DNA from: DATAEG01 sp963703085
GTDB lineage: Bacteria > Actinomycetota > Actinomycetes > Mycobacteriales > Jatrophihabitantaceae
Direction: 5' to 3'
Assembly (NCBI GenBank): GCA_963703085.1
Contig: OY969789.1
Span: 682,001-746,000, forward strand
Length of the DNA: 64,000 nucleotides
The notes under the pieces were generated by a model that saw nothing but the letters and a program-made list of their open reading frames with translations, made no database searches and had not been told where the DNA came from. Below, piece by piece: positions 18,312 through 25,795 of this stretch. The position numbers and the translations under genes are program-made. Each line of letters opens with the position of its first letter. Within the stretch, counting starts at the first letter, position 1.

Positions 18312-18440
18312 ATGATCACCTTGCTGCTCCTGCTGGGATTGCTGGTCCTCGGCGTGCTGGCCGGCACCGGGCGCGTGCACGACTCCCGCGACCCCGACTA
18401 CTCGCTCCGGCTGACCAACCCCGAACCCCGCGTGGGCTGA
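18312..18440 (+). CDS. Small membrane protein (42 aa)
   Basis: An ATG at 18312 with CGGAAGA nine bases upstream opens a 42-residue frame. Residues 2-19 are almost wholly leucine, isoleucine, valine and glycine, then a polar tail ends NPEPRVG. It lies between the divergent GlxA gene and tRNA-Arg. There is no family I recognise. The helix plus plausible ribosome site are the only support. Confidence 0.35.
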   Translation: MITLLLLLGLLVLGVLAGTGRVHDSRDPDYSLRLTNPEPRVG

Positions 18441-18517
18441 GCCGATCACGGCGCTGTTCGAGCCCGCTGCCGCACTACGCTGCCGCACTACGATGACGCC
18501 CGCACGCCCGCGTGCGC

Positions 18518-18590
18518 GCCCCCGTAGCTCAGCGGATAGAGCAGGCGCCTTCTAAGCGCTTGGCCGCAGGTTCGATTCCTGCCGGGGGCA
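18518..18590 (+). tRNA. tRNA-Arg (anticodon TCT)
   Basis: The 73-nt cloverleaf is complete: acceptor GCCCCCG pairs with CGGGGGC, D stem GCTC/GAGC, anticodon loop CTTCTAA, T loop TTCGATT, discriminator A. The CCA end is not encoded. It reads AGA codons. Confidence 0.96.
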
Positions 18591-18638
18591 CTCGATCACC
18601 GAACTTCGGACCTCGTACCGCTCGCGTCCCGTCCCAGC

Positions 18639-19190
18639 TCACCCGAAGGGTGATTCGGCGGCGTGGGTGCTTGCGCTCGCGTCGCACGTCGGCGACTCCC
18701 CGGTGAGGTCGAGTTGGTAGACCTGACCCACCAGATCGACCCCGAAACTGTGGTGCGGCTCTTCGTCGATGAGGGTGAACCCGGCGGCCAGGTAGATGCG
18801 GCGGGCAGCGACGAGCGGGTCGTTGGTCCAGAGCCGCACCCGGCTGTAGCCGGACGCCCGGGCGAACCGCACACACTCAGCGGTCAATCTCGCACCCAGC
18901 CGGTGCCCTCGCCCGTCCGGGTGCACCAACAAGATGCGAAGCTTCGCGGTCGCATCGTCCTCCGCCACGCAGAACACGCAACCGACCCGCTGCCCGTTCC
19001 ACTCGGCAATCCACGCCGCTTCCCGTCCGGGATCGTGTTCGCCGGCGTAGTTGGCCACGATGCGCGCCACCAGCGCCTCGAAACTGACGTCCCAACCGAA
19101 CTCTTCGGCGTAGACCTCGCCGTGCGCCTGCACCACCCAACCCAGATCACCTGGCTCCCCCAGTCGGCGAATCGTCGCCTCGCTCGCCAT
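18639..19190 (-). CDS. GNAT family N-acetyltransferase
   Basis: This 183-residue protein has the GNAT acetyl-CoA site in LRILLVHPDGRGHRLGARL and the fold-ending segment LWTNDPLVAARRIYLAAGF. An N-terminal DLGWVVQAHGEVYAEEFGWD is typical of actinobacterial GNATs that follow MarR-like domains elsewhere. The substrate is unknown. ATG 19190 has GAGGTGGTGGGG upstream. It is divergent from a TetR gene, and the shared promoter region contains a palindromic operator, so the TetR probably controls it. Confidence 0.87.
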   Translation of the reverse strand: MASEATIRRLGEPGDLGWVVQAHGEVYAEEFGWDVSFEALVARIVANYAGEHDPGREAAWIAEWNGQRVGCVFCVAEDDATAKLRILLVHPDGRGHRLGARLTAECVRFARASGYSRVRLWTNDPLVAARRIYLAAGFTLIDEEPHHSFGVDLVGQVYQLDLTGESPTCDASASTHAAESPFG

Positions 19191-19201
19191 GCCCCACCAC
19201 C

Positions 19202-19225
19202 TCACTGAAACGAACGTTTCAGTGA
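19202..19225. promoter_or_regulatory. Palindromic operator for the divergent TetR/GNAT pair
   Basis: The site is a perfect inverted repeat with arms TCACTGAAACG and CGTTTCAGTGA around a central AA. It lies 12 bp before the TetR ATG and just 11 bp from the GNAT start, inside the only space where both promoters can be. Size, symmetry and place are those of a TetR-family operator. Confidence 0.8.
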
Positions 19226-19237
19226 AACACTAACGCC

Positions 19238-19864
19238 ATGCCGGTCCGCAACTCAACCCCGAACGCCGGGTCATCGATGACGACACAGCCCGGCCCCTCG
19301 CAGCGGCAGCGCGAGCTGCTCGAGGCTGCCTACCGCTACGTCCTCGAGAATGGACTGACCGGGTTGTCCCTGCGCCCACTGGCCGCTGCAATCGGCTCGA
19401 GCCCGCGCGTCTTGCTGTTCCTGTTCGCCAGCAAGGAAGGCTTGATACGCGAGATCCTGGCTCGTGCGCGGGCCGACGAGCTGGAGCTGCTGGATCGCGT
19501 CCGCCGAACTGACGTCGCGGGCACATTCACCGTTGCATCAGCCGTCTGGGGGTGGCTGGTTGCCCCGGAACACCGCAGCCTGCTCAAGTTGTGGCTGGAC
19601 ACCTACGCCCGGTCGCTGCTCGAACCCGAGGGGCCGTGGGCCGACTTCGCGGCGGCCACCGTCCGGGAGTGGCTCGACGTGTTCGCCGACCTTGCAGTCG
19701 GCCTGGTTGACGCCGACCGCACCCTGCTCCTTGCCGTCCTGCGCGGCGCGCTGCTCGACCTTCTGGCCACCAACGACGTCGACCGGACCACATCGGCGGT
19801 CAACCGCTTTCTGACGGTGACGGCATTCTCTTCGGAGGCACAGGCCCCAACATCCGCCTTGTAG
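19238..19864 (+). CDS. TetR/AcrR family transcriptional regulator
   Basis: The N-terminal HTH of this 208-residue protein reads QRELLEAAYRYVLENG, LSLRPLAAAIG and LLFLFASKEGLIREIL. The recognition helix is atypical (SSPRVLLFLFASKE instead of the common YRHFpsKe). The C-terminal ligand domain is alpha-helical. The ATG at 19238 has no Shine-Dalgarno, so the message may be leaderless; ATG 19277 is an alternative. It probably represses itself and the GNAT gene through the operator next to its start. Confidence 0.87.
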   Translation: MPVRNSTPNAGSSMTTQPGPSQRQRELLEAAYRYVLENGLTGLSLRPLAAAIGSSPRVLLFLFASKEGLIREILARARADELELLDRVRRTDVAGTFTVASAVWGWLVAPEHRSLLKLWLDTYARSLLEPEGPWADFAAATVREWLDVFADLAVGLVDADRTLLLAVLRGALLDLLATNDVDRTTSAVNRFLTVTAFSSEAQAPTSAL

Positions 19865-19915
19865 CGGCCACTAGCTCCGCGCGCAGTCTCGGGGTGATGC
19901 GGACCGGTAGCGGAG

Positions 19916-20221
19916 CTATGCCTGCGGAAGTTCGCCGGCTATGCGGTCCAGCTCTCGGGCCAGGGAGAGGTCCGCCTCGGTGACTTCGCCTTCGCTGTGG
20001 GTGGTCAGCACGATGCCCACGGTGCGCCAGCTGATGGTCAGGTCCGGGTGGTGGTCGTGCTCCTCGCAAACCGGGGCGAGCTCGTCGACGAAGCGCACCG
20101 CGGTGAGGAAGTCGGCGAACTCGATCTCGCACTCCAACTGGCTGGGTGATCCGACCCAGCCGGCCTCCAGCTCCTCCAGCACGCTGTCGATCCGGTCCTG
20201 ATCCACGTCCCCGACGGCCAT
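19916..20221 (-). CDS. Pterin-4a-carbinolamine dehydratase-like protein
   Basis: This 101-residue protein has the PCD motif EEHDHHPDLTISWRTVGIVLTTHSEGEVTEAD with both active-site histidines in DHHP. It dehydrates 4a-hydroxytetrahydrobiopterin; in organisms without aromatic hydroxylases it may serve molybdopterin or a coactivator role. No hydroxylase lies in the window. ATG 20221 is chosen; an upstream TTG would extend it. It is divergent from orn. Confidence 0.87.
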   Translation of the reverse strand: MAVGDVDQDRIDSVLEELEAGWVGSPSQLECEIEFADFLTAVRFVDELAPVCEEHDHHPDLTISWRTVGIVLTTHSEGEVTEADLSLARELDRIAGELPQA

Positions 20222-20251
20222 GGCACAACGTTCGGTGAGGCGACCCGCCGA

Positions 20252-20283
20252 TGTCAAGGGCAGCGCGTGTCAAGGGCAGCGCG
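20252..20283. repeat. 16-bp perfect tandem duplication
   Basis: The unit TGTCAAGGGCAGCGCG occurs twice head to tail between the PCD and orn genes. It probably reflects replication slippage; it may also lengthen the spacing of the divergent promoters. Confidence 0.85.
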
Positions 20284-20320
20284 CGGCATTGAGTCGACGG
20301 CCCGGCATTAGGCTGCCGAT

Positions 20321-20965
20321 GTGAGTTCGAAGAGCACCGCAGACCGCCTCGTCTGGGTCGACTGCGAGATGACCGGCCTGGACCTCGCGCGTGATGCCCT
20401 GATCGAGATCGCCGTGATCGTGACCGACGGTGAACTGACCGCGTTGGACCCGGGAATCGACATCGTCATCCACGCCGCGGACGAGGTACTCGACGCCATG
20501 CTGCCGGTCGTTCGCGACATGCACGCGTCCTCCGGCCTGACCGATCAGGTGCGCACCTCGCAAATCACGCTGGGCGATGCCGAGCAGCAAGTTCTCGAGT
20601 ACGTGCAGCGATTCGTTCCCGAGCCCGGCACCGCCCCGTTGTGCGGCAATTCGATCGGGACGGATCGGGGCTTCATCGTGCGTGACATGCCGGCCTTCGA
20701 CCAGTACCTGCACTACCGGATGGTCGACGTCTCTTCGGTGAAGGAGCTGGCCCGGCGGTGGTACCCGCGGGTGTACTTCGCCCAGCCGACAAAGGGGCTG
20801 GCGCATCGTGCACTGGCCGACATCCAGGAGAGCATCCTCGAGCTGGCTTACTACCGACGGGCGATCTTCGTGCCGGACCCTGGCCCGTCCACCGAGGAGG
20901 CGCAAGCCGCTGCCACCGAGGTGCTGGGCAACGGCGAAGGTACGGGCACTCACCCGCTAGACTGA
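20321..20965 (+). CDS. orn: Oligoribonuclease (3'-5' exoribonuclease)
   Basis: This 214-residue DEDDh nuclease degrades 2-5 nt RNA and pGpG to mononucleotides. Catalytic motifs are VDCEMTGLD, GNSIGTDRGF and HRALADI. The body matches Orn over its full length. GTG 20321 is the only start near the N-terminal motif. tRNA-His follows 33 bp after the stop, an order also known in mycobacteria. Confidence 0.96.
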   Translation: MSSKSTADRLVWVDCEMTGLDLARDALIEIAVIVTDGELTALDPGIDIVIHAADEVLDAMLPVVRDMHASSGLTDQVRTSQITLGDAEQQVLEYVQRFVPEPGTAPLCGNSIGTDRGFIVRDMPAFDQYLHYRMVDVSSVKELARRWYPRVYFAQPTKGLAHRALADIQESILELAYYRRAIFVPDPGPSTEEAQAAATEVLGNGEGTGTHPLD

Positions 20966-20998
20966 CGCGGCTCCGCGCGTCCACGACGAGCGGGCATG

Positions 20999-21074
20999 GT
21001 GGGTGTAGCTCAGCTGGTAGAGCACCTGGTTGTGGTCCAGGATGTCGCGGGTTCGAGCCCCGTCACTCACCCCA
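20999..21074 (+). tRNA. tRNA-His (anticodon GTG)
   Basis: The acceptor GTGGGTG pairs with CACTCAC, the anticodon loop is TTGTGGT, the discriminator is C and CCA is encoded at 21072-21074. A G at 20998 supplies the G-1 that defines tRNA-His. The last bases overlap the stop codon of the antisense DUF998 gene. Confidence 0.96.
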
Positions 21075-21803
21075 ATGGCGGGCTCGGCGAGCAGGCTCGC
21101 GCCGCGTTCCGGCCGAGTTCGGTGGGGAATAGCCCGCAGTGCTTCGACGCAGTGCCAGCGCAACGACGACAGGCCAGCCGGCCTCGATCGACGAGCTGAT
21201 CCGTTCGGCCGCGCCGAGGTGCGGGCCGTCCCTCGTCTCCGCGATCAACCACGTCAGCAGCGCTGCGAACAGCACCGTCGTGCAGGTGGCCACGCGAACC
21301 CCGGCCAGGACGTGCACCGGCGACTTCTGCCCCACCAGCGCGGGCCAGAGCGCCATGGACACCGCTCCGATCGCGGTGAAGGTCAGGTGCTGGGTGGTCG
21401 CGCCGACCGCGGGCTCCGGGCAGGCCGCCACTCCGATGCCGGCTATGCCGCTCACCAGCAACCCGAGACGGGCCCGGGTGGGCAGGCCGTCCAGTCCGAC
21501 ACTGGTCAGCACGTAGCAAACGCCGATCAGTGCGAGCGCGCCGGTCATGATCCACCGGTCGGTGCCGGCGTAGCCGGCGGTGACGCTGATGGTCTGCCGC
21601 ATCGGGCTGTACGCGGCCGGCTGGACTGCGTCGGCGAGCAGCCAACCCGCCACCAGAGTGACCGGGATCAACGCCGCGGAGCACACCGCCCAGATCGGCA
21701 CGCAAAGCTGCTCCGAGCGCGCCAGCTCGGCGGCCCGGCCCCACCGCTCAACGCCGGACTCGAGGAAGGCCTCCCCCGACCAGTTGCGTTCCTCAACACT
21801 CAC
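21063..21803 (-). CDS. DUF998 family membrane protein
   Basis: This 246-residue protein has about six membrane helices and a typical DUF998 core: YSPMRQTISVTAGYAGTDRWIMTGALALIGVCY and later LTFTAIGAVSMALWP. The function of the family is unknown. The start is GTG 21803. The 3' end of the frame runs into the 3' strand of tRNA-His by 12 bp, so the C-terminal residues are constrained by the tRNA. Confidence 0.8.
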   Translation of the reverse strand: MSVEERNWSGEAFLESGVERWGRAAELARSEQLCVPIWAVCSAALIPVTLVAGWLLADAVQPAAYSPMRQTISVTAGYAGTDRWIMTGALALIGVCYVLTSVGLDGLPTRARLGLLVSGIAGIGVAACPEPAVGATTQHLTFTAIGAVSMALWPALVGQKSPVHVLAGVRVATCTTVLFAALLTWLIAETRDGPHLGAAERISSSIEAGWPVVVALALRRSTAGYSPPNSAGTRREPARRARHWGE

Positions 21804-21825
21804 GATGCAGCGCCGAGATGCCGAC

Positions 21826-22209
21826 CTAGTGCGTGGCGGCCTTCGCCTGCCGGAGGTTTCCCCAGCGACGAGCGAAGCCGACCCACGAAATTAATACGAC
21901 GAGCCCCACCAGCCCTTGCGACAGCGACTGCCGCCCGTCCGGATAGAGGGTGCCCTTCACGTACAGGTTGATGAAACTGTCCGACAACGGCTGCAGCCCG
22001 GCGCGTTCGCGGAAGTTGTTCTGCGCGGCGGTGAGCGGACACGGCACGTGGGTGGTGACGATCAGCGCTGCCCATACCGCGGCGAGCACGTGCAGGCCGA
22101 TGGTTCTCGGCCATCGCCAGGCGAGAAACCCGCCGATCACCAGGTAGACCAGGAATCCGTAGTGCAGCGCAACGACGAGATCGATGAGCGCGCGCCACAC
22201 ACTGTTCAC
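21826..22209 (-). CDS. DUF2784 family membrane protein
   Basis: This 127-residue protein has four short membrane helices and DUF2784 features: DLVVALHYGFLVYLVIGGF, CPLTAAQNNFRERAGL and the polar loop SDSFINLYVKGTLYPDG. The role is unknown. GTG 22209 overlaps the stop of a 32-codon ORF in the GTGA manner. It is followed by the DUF998 gene on the same strand. Confidence 0.85.
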   Translation of the reverse strand: MNSVWRALIDLVVALHYGFLVYLVIGGFLAWRWPRTIGLHVLAAVWAALIVTTHVPCPLTAAQNNFRERAGLQPLSDSFINLYVKGTLYPDGRQSLSQGLVGLVVLISWVGFARRWGNLRQAKAATH

Positions 22210-22304
22210 CGTGCGTCATTTCGCGGGGCCGACGGTCCGATAGCAACACCTTCGCCCGAGCCACATCTGGCATCGGTAGCGACGATCGTCCGGACGGTGA
22301 TCAT
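22206..22304 (-). CDS. Short ORF coupled to the DUF2784 gene (32 aa)
   Basis: An ATG at 22304 is preceded five bases away by AAGGGAG, a strong ribosome site, and the frame ends at TGA overlapping the GTG of the DUF2784 gene. The peptide (MITVRTIVATDARCG...) has no recognisable motif. The coupling and ribosome site suggest a translated leader or a small protein. It could also be chance. Confidence 0.35.
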   Translation of the reverse strand: MITVRTIVATDARCGSGEGVAIGPSAPRNDAR

Positions 22305-22466
22305 CGCACTCCCTTCACAGGAGTGACGCGGTGCGCGCACTAGAGAACTCCCCGAGACGTGCTCCAGCGTCTTCGTCAGCTGGTGATTCAACCGACTTGG
22401 ACGCTACTCCGGGGGTCCGACGCAATAAGTGTCTGTTCGACCACAGCCGGCACGCGATGCTGACCG

Positions 22467-23213
22467 TCAATCACGTGGGTCCTGCGATGGCCGGCGCCGG
22501 TGCAACGTCGTGACCGCCAAGGCGGCTGCGCCGAGCACCACCCCGGTCGCGCCGAGCACGATCCCGGCCGTCGCGGCACCGGCACTGGCCCCCGATGATC
22601 TGCGCGGCGAGGACGCCGCGGTTGCCGTTGTGGCCGCGGTGCCGGAACCGGTGGCCCCCGCGGCGGGTGCCAAGGTCACGCTCGGAGCCGGATGCTCGGG
22701 CTCGGCGGAGCTGCCGGCCGCGGGTACCTCGATCCAGGACACGACGGTGCCGTCGCTGTAGCTCTGGACGGCTCTGAACGTCAGCGTGGCCACCTTGGGC
22801 AGTGGACCGACGCTCACCAGGAACTGATCGAACTCGCCCGGCTTGATCGCTGTCGCAGCTCCGTCGGCCTTCCACTCGATGACGCTGATCGCCTCGGACA
22901 CCTCGCCGTCGTCGGTCGTGACTGGCGGGTGCAGCGCGGTTGACGTGGTCTTGTACGACCAACCCGGATGCGGCTGGATGGATACCGACGCGAGCGGATG
23001 GTCGAGTGGAAGCTGCACCGTCAAGCCGGTGGTGCTTGCGGTGTCACTCTCGGTCGGCACCCGGAACGTGAGCACGGCATAACCGCCCTGTACCGCGCCG
23101 GTCGCGCTGACCGTGACGTGTGCATCAGCCTCGGCCGGCGCCCATACGCCGACCACCGAGATCACGGCGACCACGGCACCCGTTGCGGCGAGCCGCCGAA
23201 TTGCTCTCATCAC
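22467..23213 (-). CDS. YcnI family copper-associated protein
   Basis: This 248-residue exported protein has a signal peptide ending at AEADA, so the mature N-terminus begins H-V-T-V, the histidine brace used by YcnI/DUF1775 proteins to bind copper. The body has LPLDHPLASVSIQPHPGWSY and VSEAISVIEWKADG. A C-terminal helix (about residues 215-236) anchors it in the membrane. GTG 23213 or ATG 23210 starts it. Copper genes PCuAC and CopD lie 40 kb away in this window. Confidence 0.9.
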   Translation of the reverse strand: MMRAIRRLAATGAVVAVISVVGVWAPAEADAHVTVSATGAVQGGYAVLTFRVPTESDTASTTGLTVQLPLDHPLASVSIQPHPGWSYKTTSTALHPPVTTDDGEVSEAISVIEWKADGAATAIKPGEFDQFLVSVGPLPKVATLTFRAVQSYSDGTVVSWIEVPAAGSSAEPEHPAPSVTLAPAAGATGSGTAATTATAASSPRRSSGASAGAATAGIVLGATGVVLGAAALAVTTLHRRRPSQDPRD

Positions 23214-23410
23214 CCAGACCTCATCCCGTACCGGGCGCCCGTTCCGACGCCGTCGTGAGTGACAGTCCAGTTGAAGGGCCGTGCGGTTCCCTGGTCATGG
23301 CTTCCGTGCTCCGGCTCACATCCCGGCCGCATTATCGGCCAGTGTCCGGCGGCGGTAACGGCCCGAACAGGCTGGTAGTGTTGCGCCTCGGTCCGAGACC
23401 AGCGCGACCG

Positions 23411-23483
<73 letters not shown>

Positions 23484-23491
23484 CTCAATGT

Positions 23492-23540
23492 GATGTCTCA
23501 GGTCATCGTGGGACTCTGTCTCGGGGCGATAGTTCACACC
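23492..23540. mobile_element. Relic of an IS481-like element end beside tRNA-Lys
   Basis: This 49-bp stretch aligns with the end sequence at 35170-35217 (shared blocks GATGTCTC, CATCGTG, TGTCTCG, ATAGT, ACACC), which there borders IS481 transposase remains. No transposase is found here. Its right part supplies the stop codon of the hemerythrin gene. Confidence 0.55.
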
Positions 23541-24187
23541 CCGCGCAGAACGGTGGTTTCGCGGATGAACTGGCGGCGGCCGATCAGCTTGTAGGCCAAC
23601 CGAGCGGGGGCCGGCACCACCTGCAGGAACTTCTGCCGTTCCGCATCGTCGGTCTCCTCGGTGATATGGCCGAGGATGACCAGTCGCCGGGTGACGGGGA
23701 TCGCGTTCATGCCGTGCTTGCCCAGGGCGTTCCATTCCTTTTGGGTGAGCGTGACCGAGACGATCGGGAGGAGTGTCTGCTCCTCCTCCGCTAGGTGATC
23801 GATCAGTGTCGGCATGGTGGCGTCGATGCGGGACGCCATCCGCTCCCCGGCGGCGGCGTCCGCGCTCTTCGTCCACGCCGGCAGTTCCGCGCTGATCGCC
23901 CCGACGGCGGCGTCGACCTGCGCGTGTTGGGCATCCATTCGGTCCATCAGCTCGCGATCCAGCGCGGCTCGCTTGCGGAGCAGGGGGAAGAGCAGTTCGT
24001 CCTCGCCGGTGTGGTGGGTGTGCAGGAAGTGCAGCATTTCCCGGGCATGTGCGCCGATGACTTCGGATCGCGCCGGGTCATTGGCCGCGGAGCGGAAAAG
24101 TCGAGGGAGCTGACCGAATTCGCGCCGGATGACGCGGTGGATCAGAACCATCTCGTGGGTGTCAATGCCGGATCCGGGGGTGCTCAT
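23534..24187 (-). CDS. Hemerythrin HHE domain protein
   Basis: This 217-residue helical protein has the HHE iron-ligand pattern: H in LIHRVIRREFG, FLHTHHTGEDELLFPLL, AQHAQVDAA and DHLAEEEQTLLPIV. Actinobacterial members of this type sense or handle oxygen and redox stress. Its ATG overlaps the stop of the NmrA-like gene, so both respond to the MarR-controlled promoter upstream. The C-terminus extends past the HHE bundle (KLIGRRQFIRETT). Confidence 0.88.
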   Translation of the reverse strand: MSTPGSGIDTHEMVLIHRVIRREFGQLPRLFRSAANDPARSEVIGAHAREMLHFLHTHHTGEDELLFPLLRKRAALDRELMDRMDAQHAQVDAAVGAISAELPAWTKSADAAAGERMASRIDATMPTLIDHLAEEEQTLLPIVSVTLTQKEWNALGKHGMNAIPVTRRLVILGHITEETDDAERQKFLQVVPAPARLAYKLIGRRQFIRETTVLRGV

Positions 24188-25053
24188 CGTGACGCCTCAA
24201 TGGCGACGGCGTTCTGGACGGCTTCGCGCGCCGTGGTTGCCGGCCGTCCGATGAGCTTCACCAGGTCGTCACTTGCGGTGAACAACTCTCCGCGAGCCAG
24301 GCCGGCGTCGGCGTCGGCGACGGCGGCGGCCATCTCTGGGGGCAGCCCCGCAGCGGTCAGAGCGCCGGTGTAGTCGGCGACCGACATGTCCTGGTAGGCG
24401 ATGTGGGTGCCGAGGACGTCACTGATCGTGGCGGCGAGTTCGGTCAGCGTGAACGGCGTTCCGCCGAGCTCGTAGGTCGCTCCGAGGTGCCCGTCCTGCG
24501 TCAGCACCGCGGCGGCGGCCGCCGCGTAGTCGCGTCGGCTGGCCGCGCTGACCTGACCGTCGTGCGCGCTGCCCAACAACGCGTGGTACTGGGTGATCAT
24601 CGGGAGCTGGTCGGTGTAGTTCTCCAAGTACCAGCCGTTGCGCAGGATTACGAACGCCAAGCCGCTCTCCCGCAGGTAGTGCTCGGTGCGGCGATGTTCC
24701 TCAGCGAGCGTCATTTGCGCAGTCGATGCGTTAACGATGCTGGTGTACGCGATCCGGGACACACCCGCTCGGGCCGCCGCGTCGATGGCGTTGCGGGCGT
24801 TACCGAACCGCTCGCCGACAGTCGTCGTCGAAACCAATAGCAGTGCTTCACCGCCCGCGAAAGCGTCGTCGAGAGTGGTCGGGCCACTGAAGTCCGCGCG
24901 TCGCACGGTGACCCCGTTCTGTGCGAGGTCGGTTAGGTCGTCGATGTCTCGAGCGGTGGCCACGATCTGGTCTGGTGGCGTTCCCGCGGCGAGCAGTTGA
25001 TCAACGACGAGCCGGCCCAGGTGACCTGATGCTCCGGTGATGACAATGGACAT
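24184..25053 (-). CDS. NmrA-like NAD(P)-binding SDR (quinone reductase 2 type)
   Basis: This 289-residue protein has an N-terminal Rossmann motif ITGASGHLGRLVVDQLLAAG and the pattern of QOR2/YtfG proteins: RRADFSGPTTLDDAF, TSIVNAST, LRNGWYLENYTDQL and GGTPFTLTELA. It probably reduces quinones or senses redox state. ATG 25053 follows GAAGGGA. The gene lies between a MarR gene and the hemerythrin gene on one strand and has its own promoter with operator half-sites. Confidence 0.88.
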   Translation of the reverse strand: MSIVITGASGHLGRLVVDQLLAAGTPPDQIVATARDIDDLTDLAQNGVTVRRADFSGPTTLDDAFAGGEALLLVSTTTVGERFGNARNAIDAAARAGVSRIAYTSIVNASTAQMTLAEEHRRTEHYLRESGLAFVILRNGWYLENYTDQLPMITQYHALLGSAHDGQVSAASRRDYAAAAAAVLTQDGHLGATYELGGTPFTLTELAATISDVLGTHIAYQDMSVADYTGALTAAGLPPEMAAAVADADAGLARGELFTASDDLVKLIGRPATTAREAVQNAVAIEASR

Positions 25054-25155
25054 GGTGTTCCCTTCGGTACGGGTGAGTCGAACGGCGACGGGTCCGACTC
25101 GTCTGGGTGCCGCCGTAGCAGCCGCCCATCCACTGTCAGAAAGCATCGTCAGGAT

Positions 25156-25192
25156 CATTGACCACTTTAGTCAATGAACCTGACTATGTCAA
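25156..25192 (-). promoter_or_regulatory. Promoter of the NmrA-like gene with MarR-type operators
   Basis: On the minus strand, TTGACA (25192-25187) and TAAAGT (25169-25164) are separated by 17 bp, a near-consensus promoter. TGACATAGTCA (25191-25181) covers the -35, and CATTGAC/GTCAATG arms (25156-25176) cover the -10. The half-site TGAC recurs upstream of the marR gene. Confidence 0.72.
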
Positions 25193-25216
25193 CGCCTGCG
25201 TTGCCCCGGCCGTGGC

Positions 25217-25675
25217 TTACCGCACGTACGGGTCGGTGATTTCGCGGAGTTGGCCCAAGATCTGCCGCAACAAGGTGAAGTTGCGAGTACCCAGGTACGC
25301 CTTCCACTCCGAGTAGATCTCGTCGAGCGTCGCCATCGCGACCTTGACCGCGCGCCGGCCACGCTGCTCGATAACGATCATCCGAGCGCGGCCATCTGTG
25401 GGGTCGGGGACCCGGCGGACGTAGCCCAAGCGTTCCAGTTGATCGACCAGCACACCAGCGCTCTGCTTGCTCATCTGCGCCTGATCAGCCAGCTCGGTCA
25501 GGCGCGAACCATCGACGGCGATGCGTTGGAACACGCGACACTGGGCGAGAGTCCAGTCGTCGAACCCAGCATTCTGCAGGGCGCGGAAAACCCGGTCCTC
25601 GGTGTACCGATACGGGATGAACAACGACACCCCTAAATCAACCTGTTGCTCGTCGCCCATGCCGCTCTCACTCAT
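25217..25675 (-). CDS. MarR family transcriptional regulator
   Basis: This 152-residue regulator has the winged-helix pattern LTELADQAQMSKQSAGVLVDQLERLGYVRRVPDPTDGRARM. Strand order is marR, SDR, hemerythrin. TGAC-type palindromes lie before marR (25742-25753) and before the SDR (25156-25192), so it probably represses itself and the two downstream genes until a small inducer or oxidant binds. ATG 25675 has AGGTGGG upstream; ATG 25660 is possible. Confidence 0.9.
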   Translation of the reverse strand: MSESGMGDEQQVDLGVSLFIPYRYTEDRVFRALQNAGFDDWTLAQCRVFQRIAVDGSRLTELADQAQMSKQSAGVLVDQLERLGYVRRVPDPTDGRARMIVIEQRGRRAVKVAMATLDEIYSEWKAYLGTRNFTLLRQILGQLREITDPYVR

Positions 25676-25741
25676 CGCCCACCTGATTCCACGAGACGCC
25701 GCCGTACCGTCAGCGGCCGTCGGCCGCGGTGGTAAGGGTAA

Positions 25742-25753
25742 CTGACTAGTCAG
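25742..25753. promoter_or_regulatory. Palindromic operator upstream of marR
   Basis: CTGACTAGTCAG is a perfect 12-bp palindrome 67 bp before the marR ATG. It shares the TGAC/GTCA half-site with the sites before the NmrA-like gene. Confidence 0.6.
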
Positions 25754-25795
25754 ATGCAGACAGCCACAACTGAGTGATTGCGACGCCCGGGCTCG

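Noticed and set aside
20252..20283. Regulatory direct repeat before orn
   Set aside because: A single exact 16-bp duplication is more simply explained by slippage; no other copy supports a binding role.
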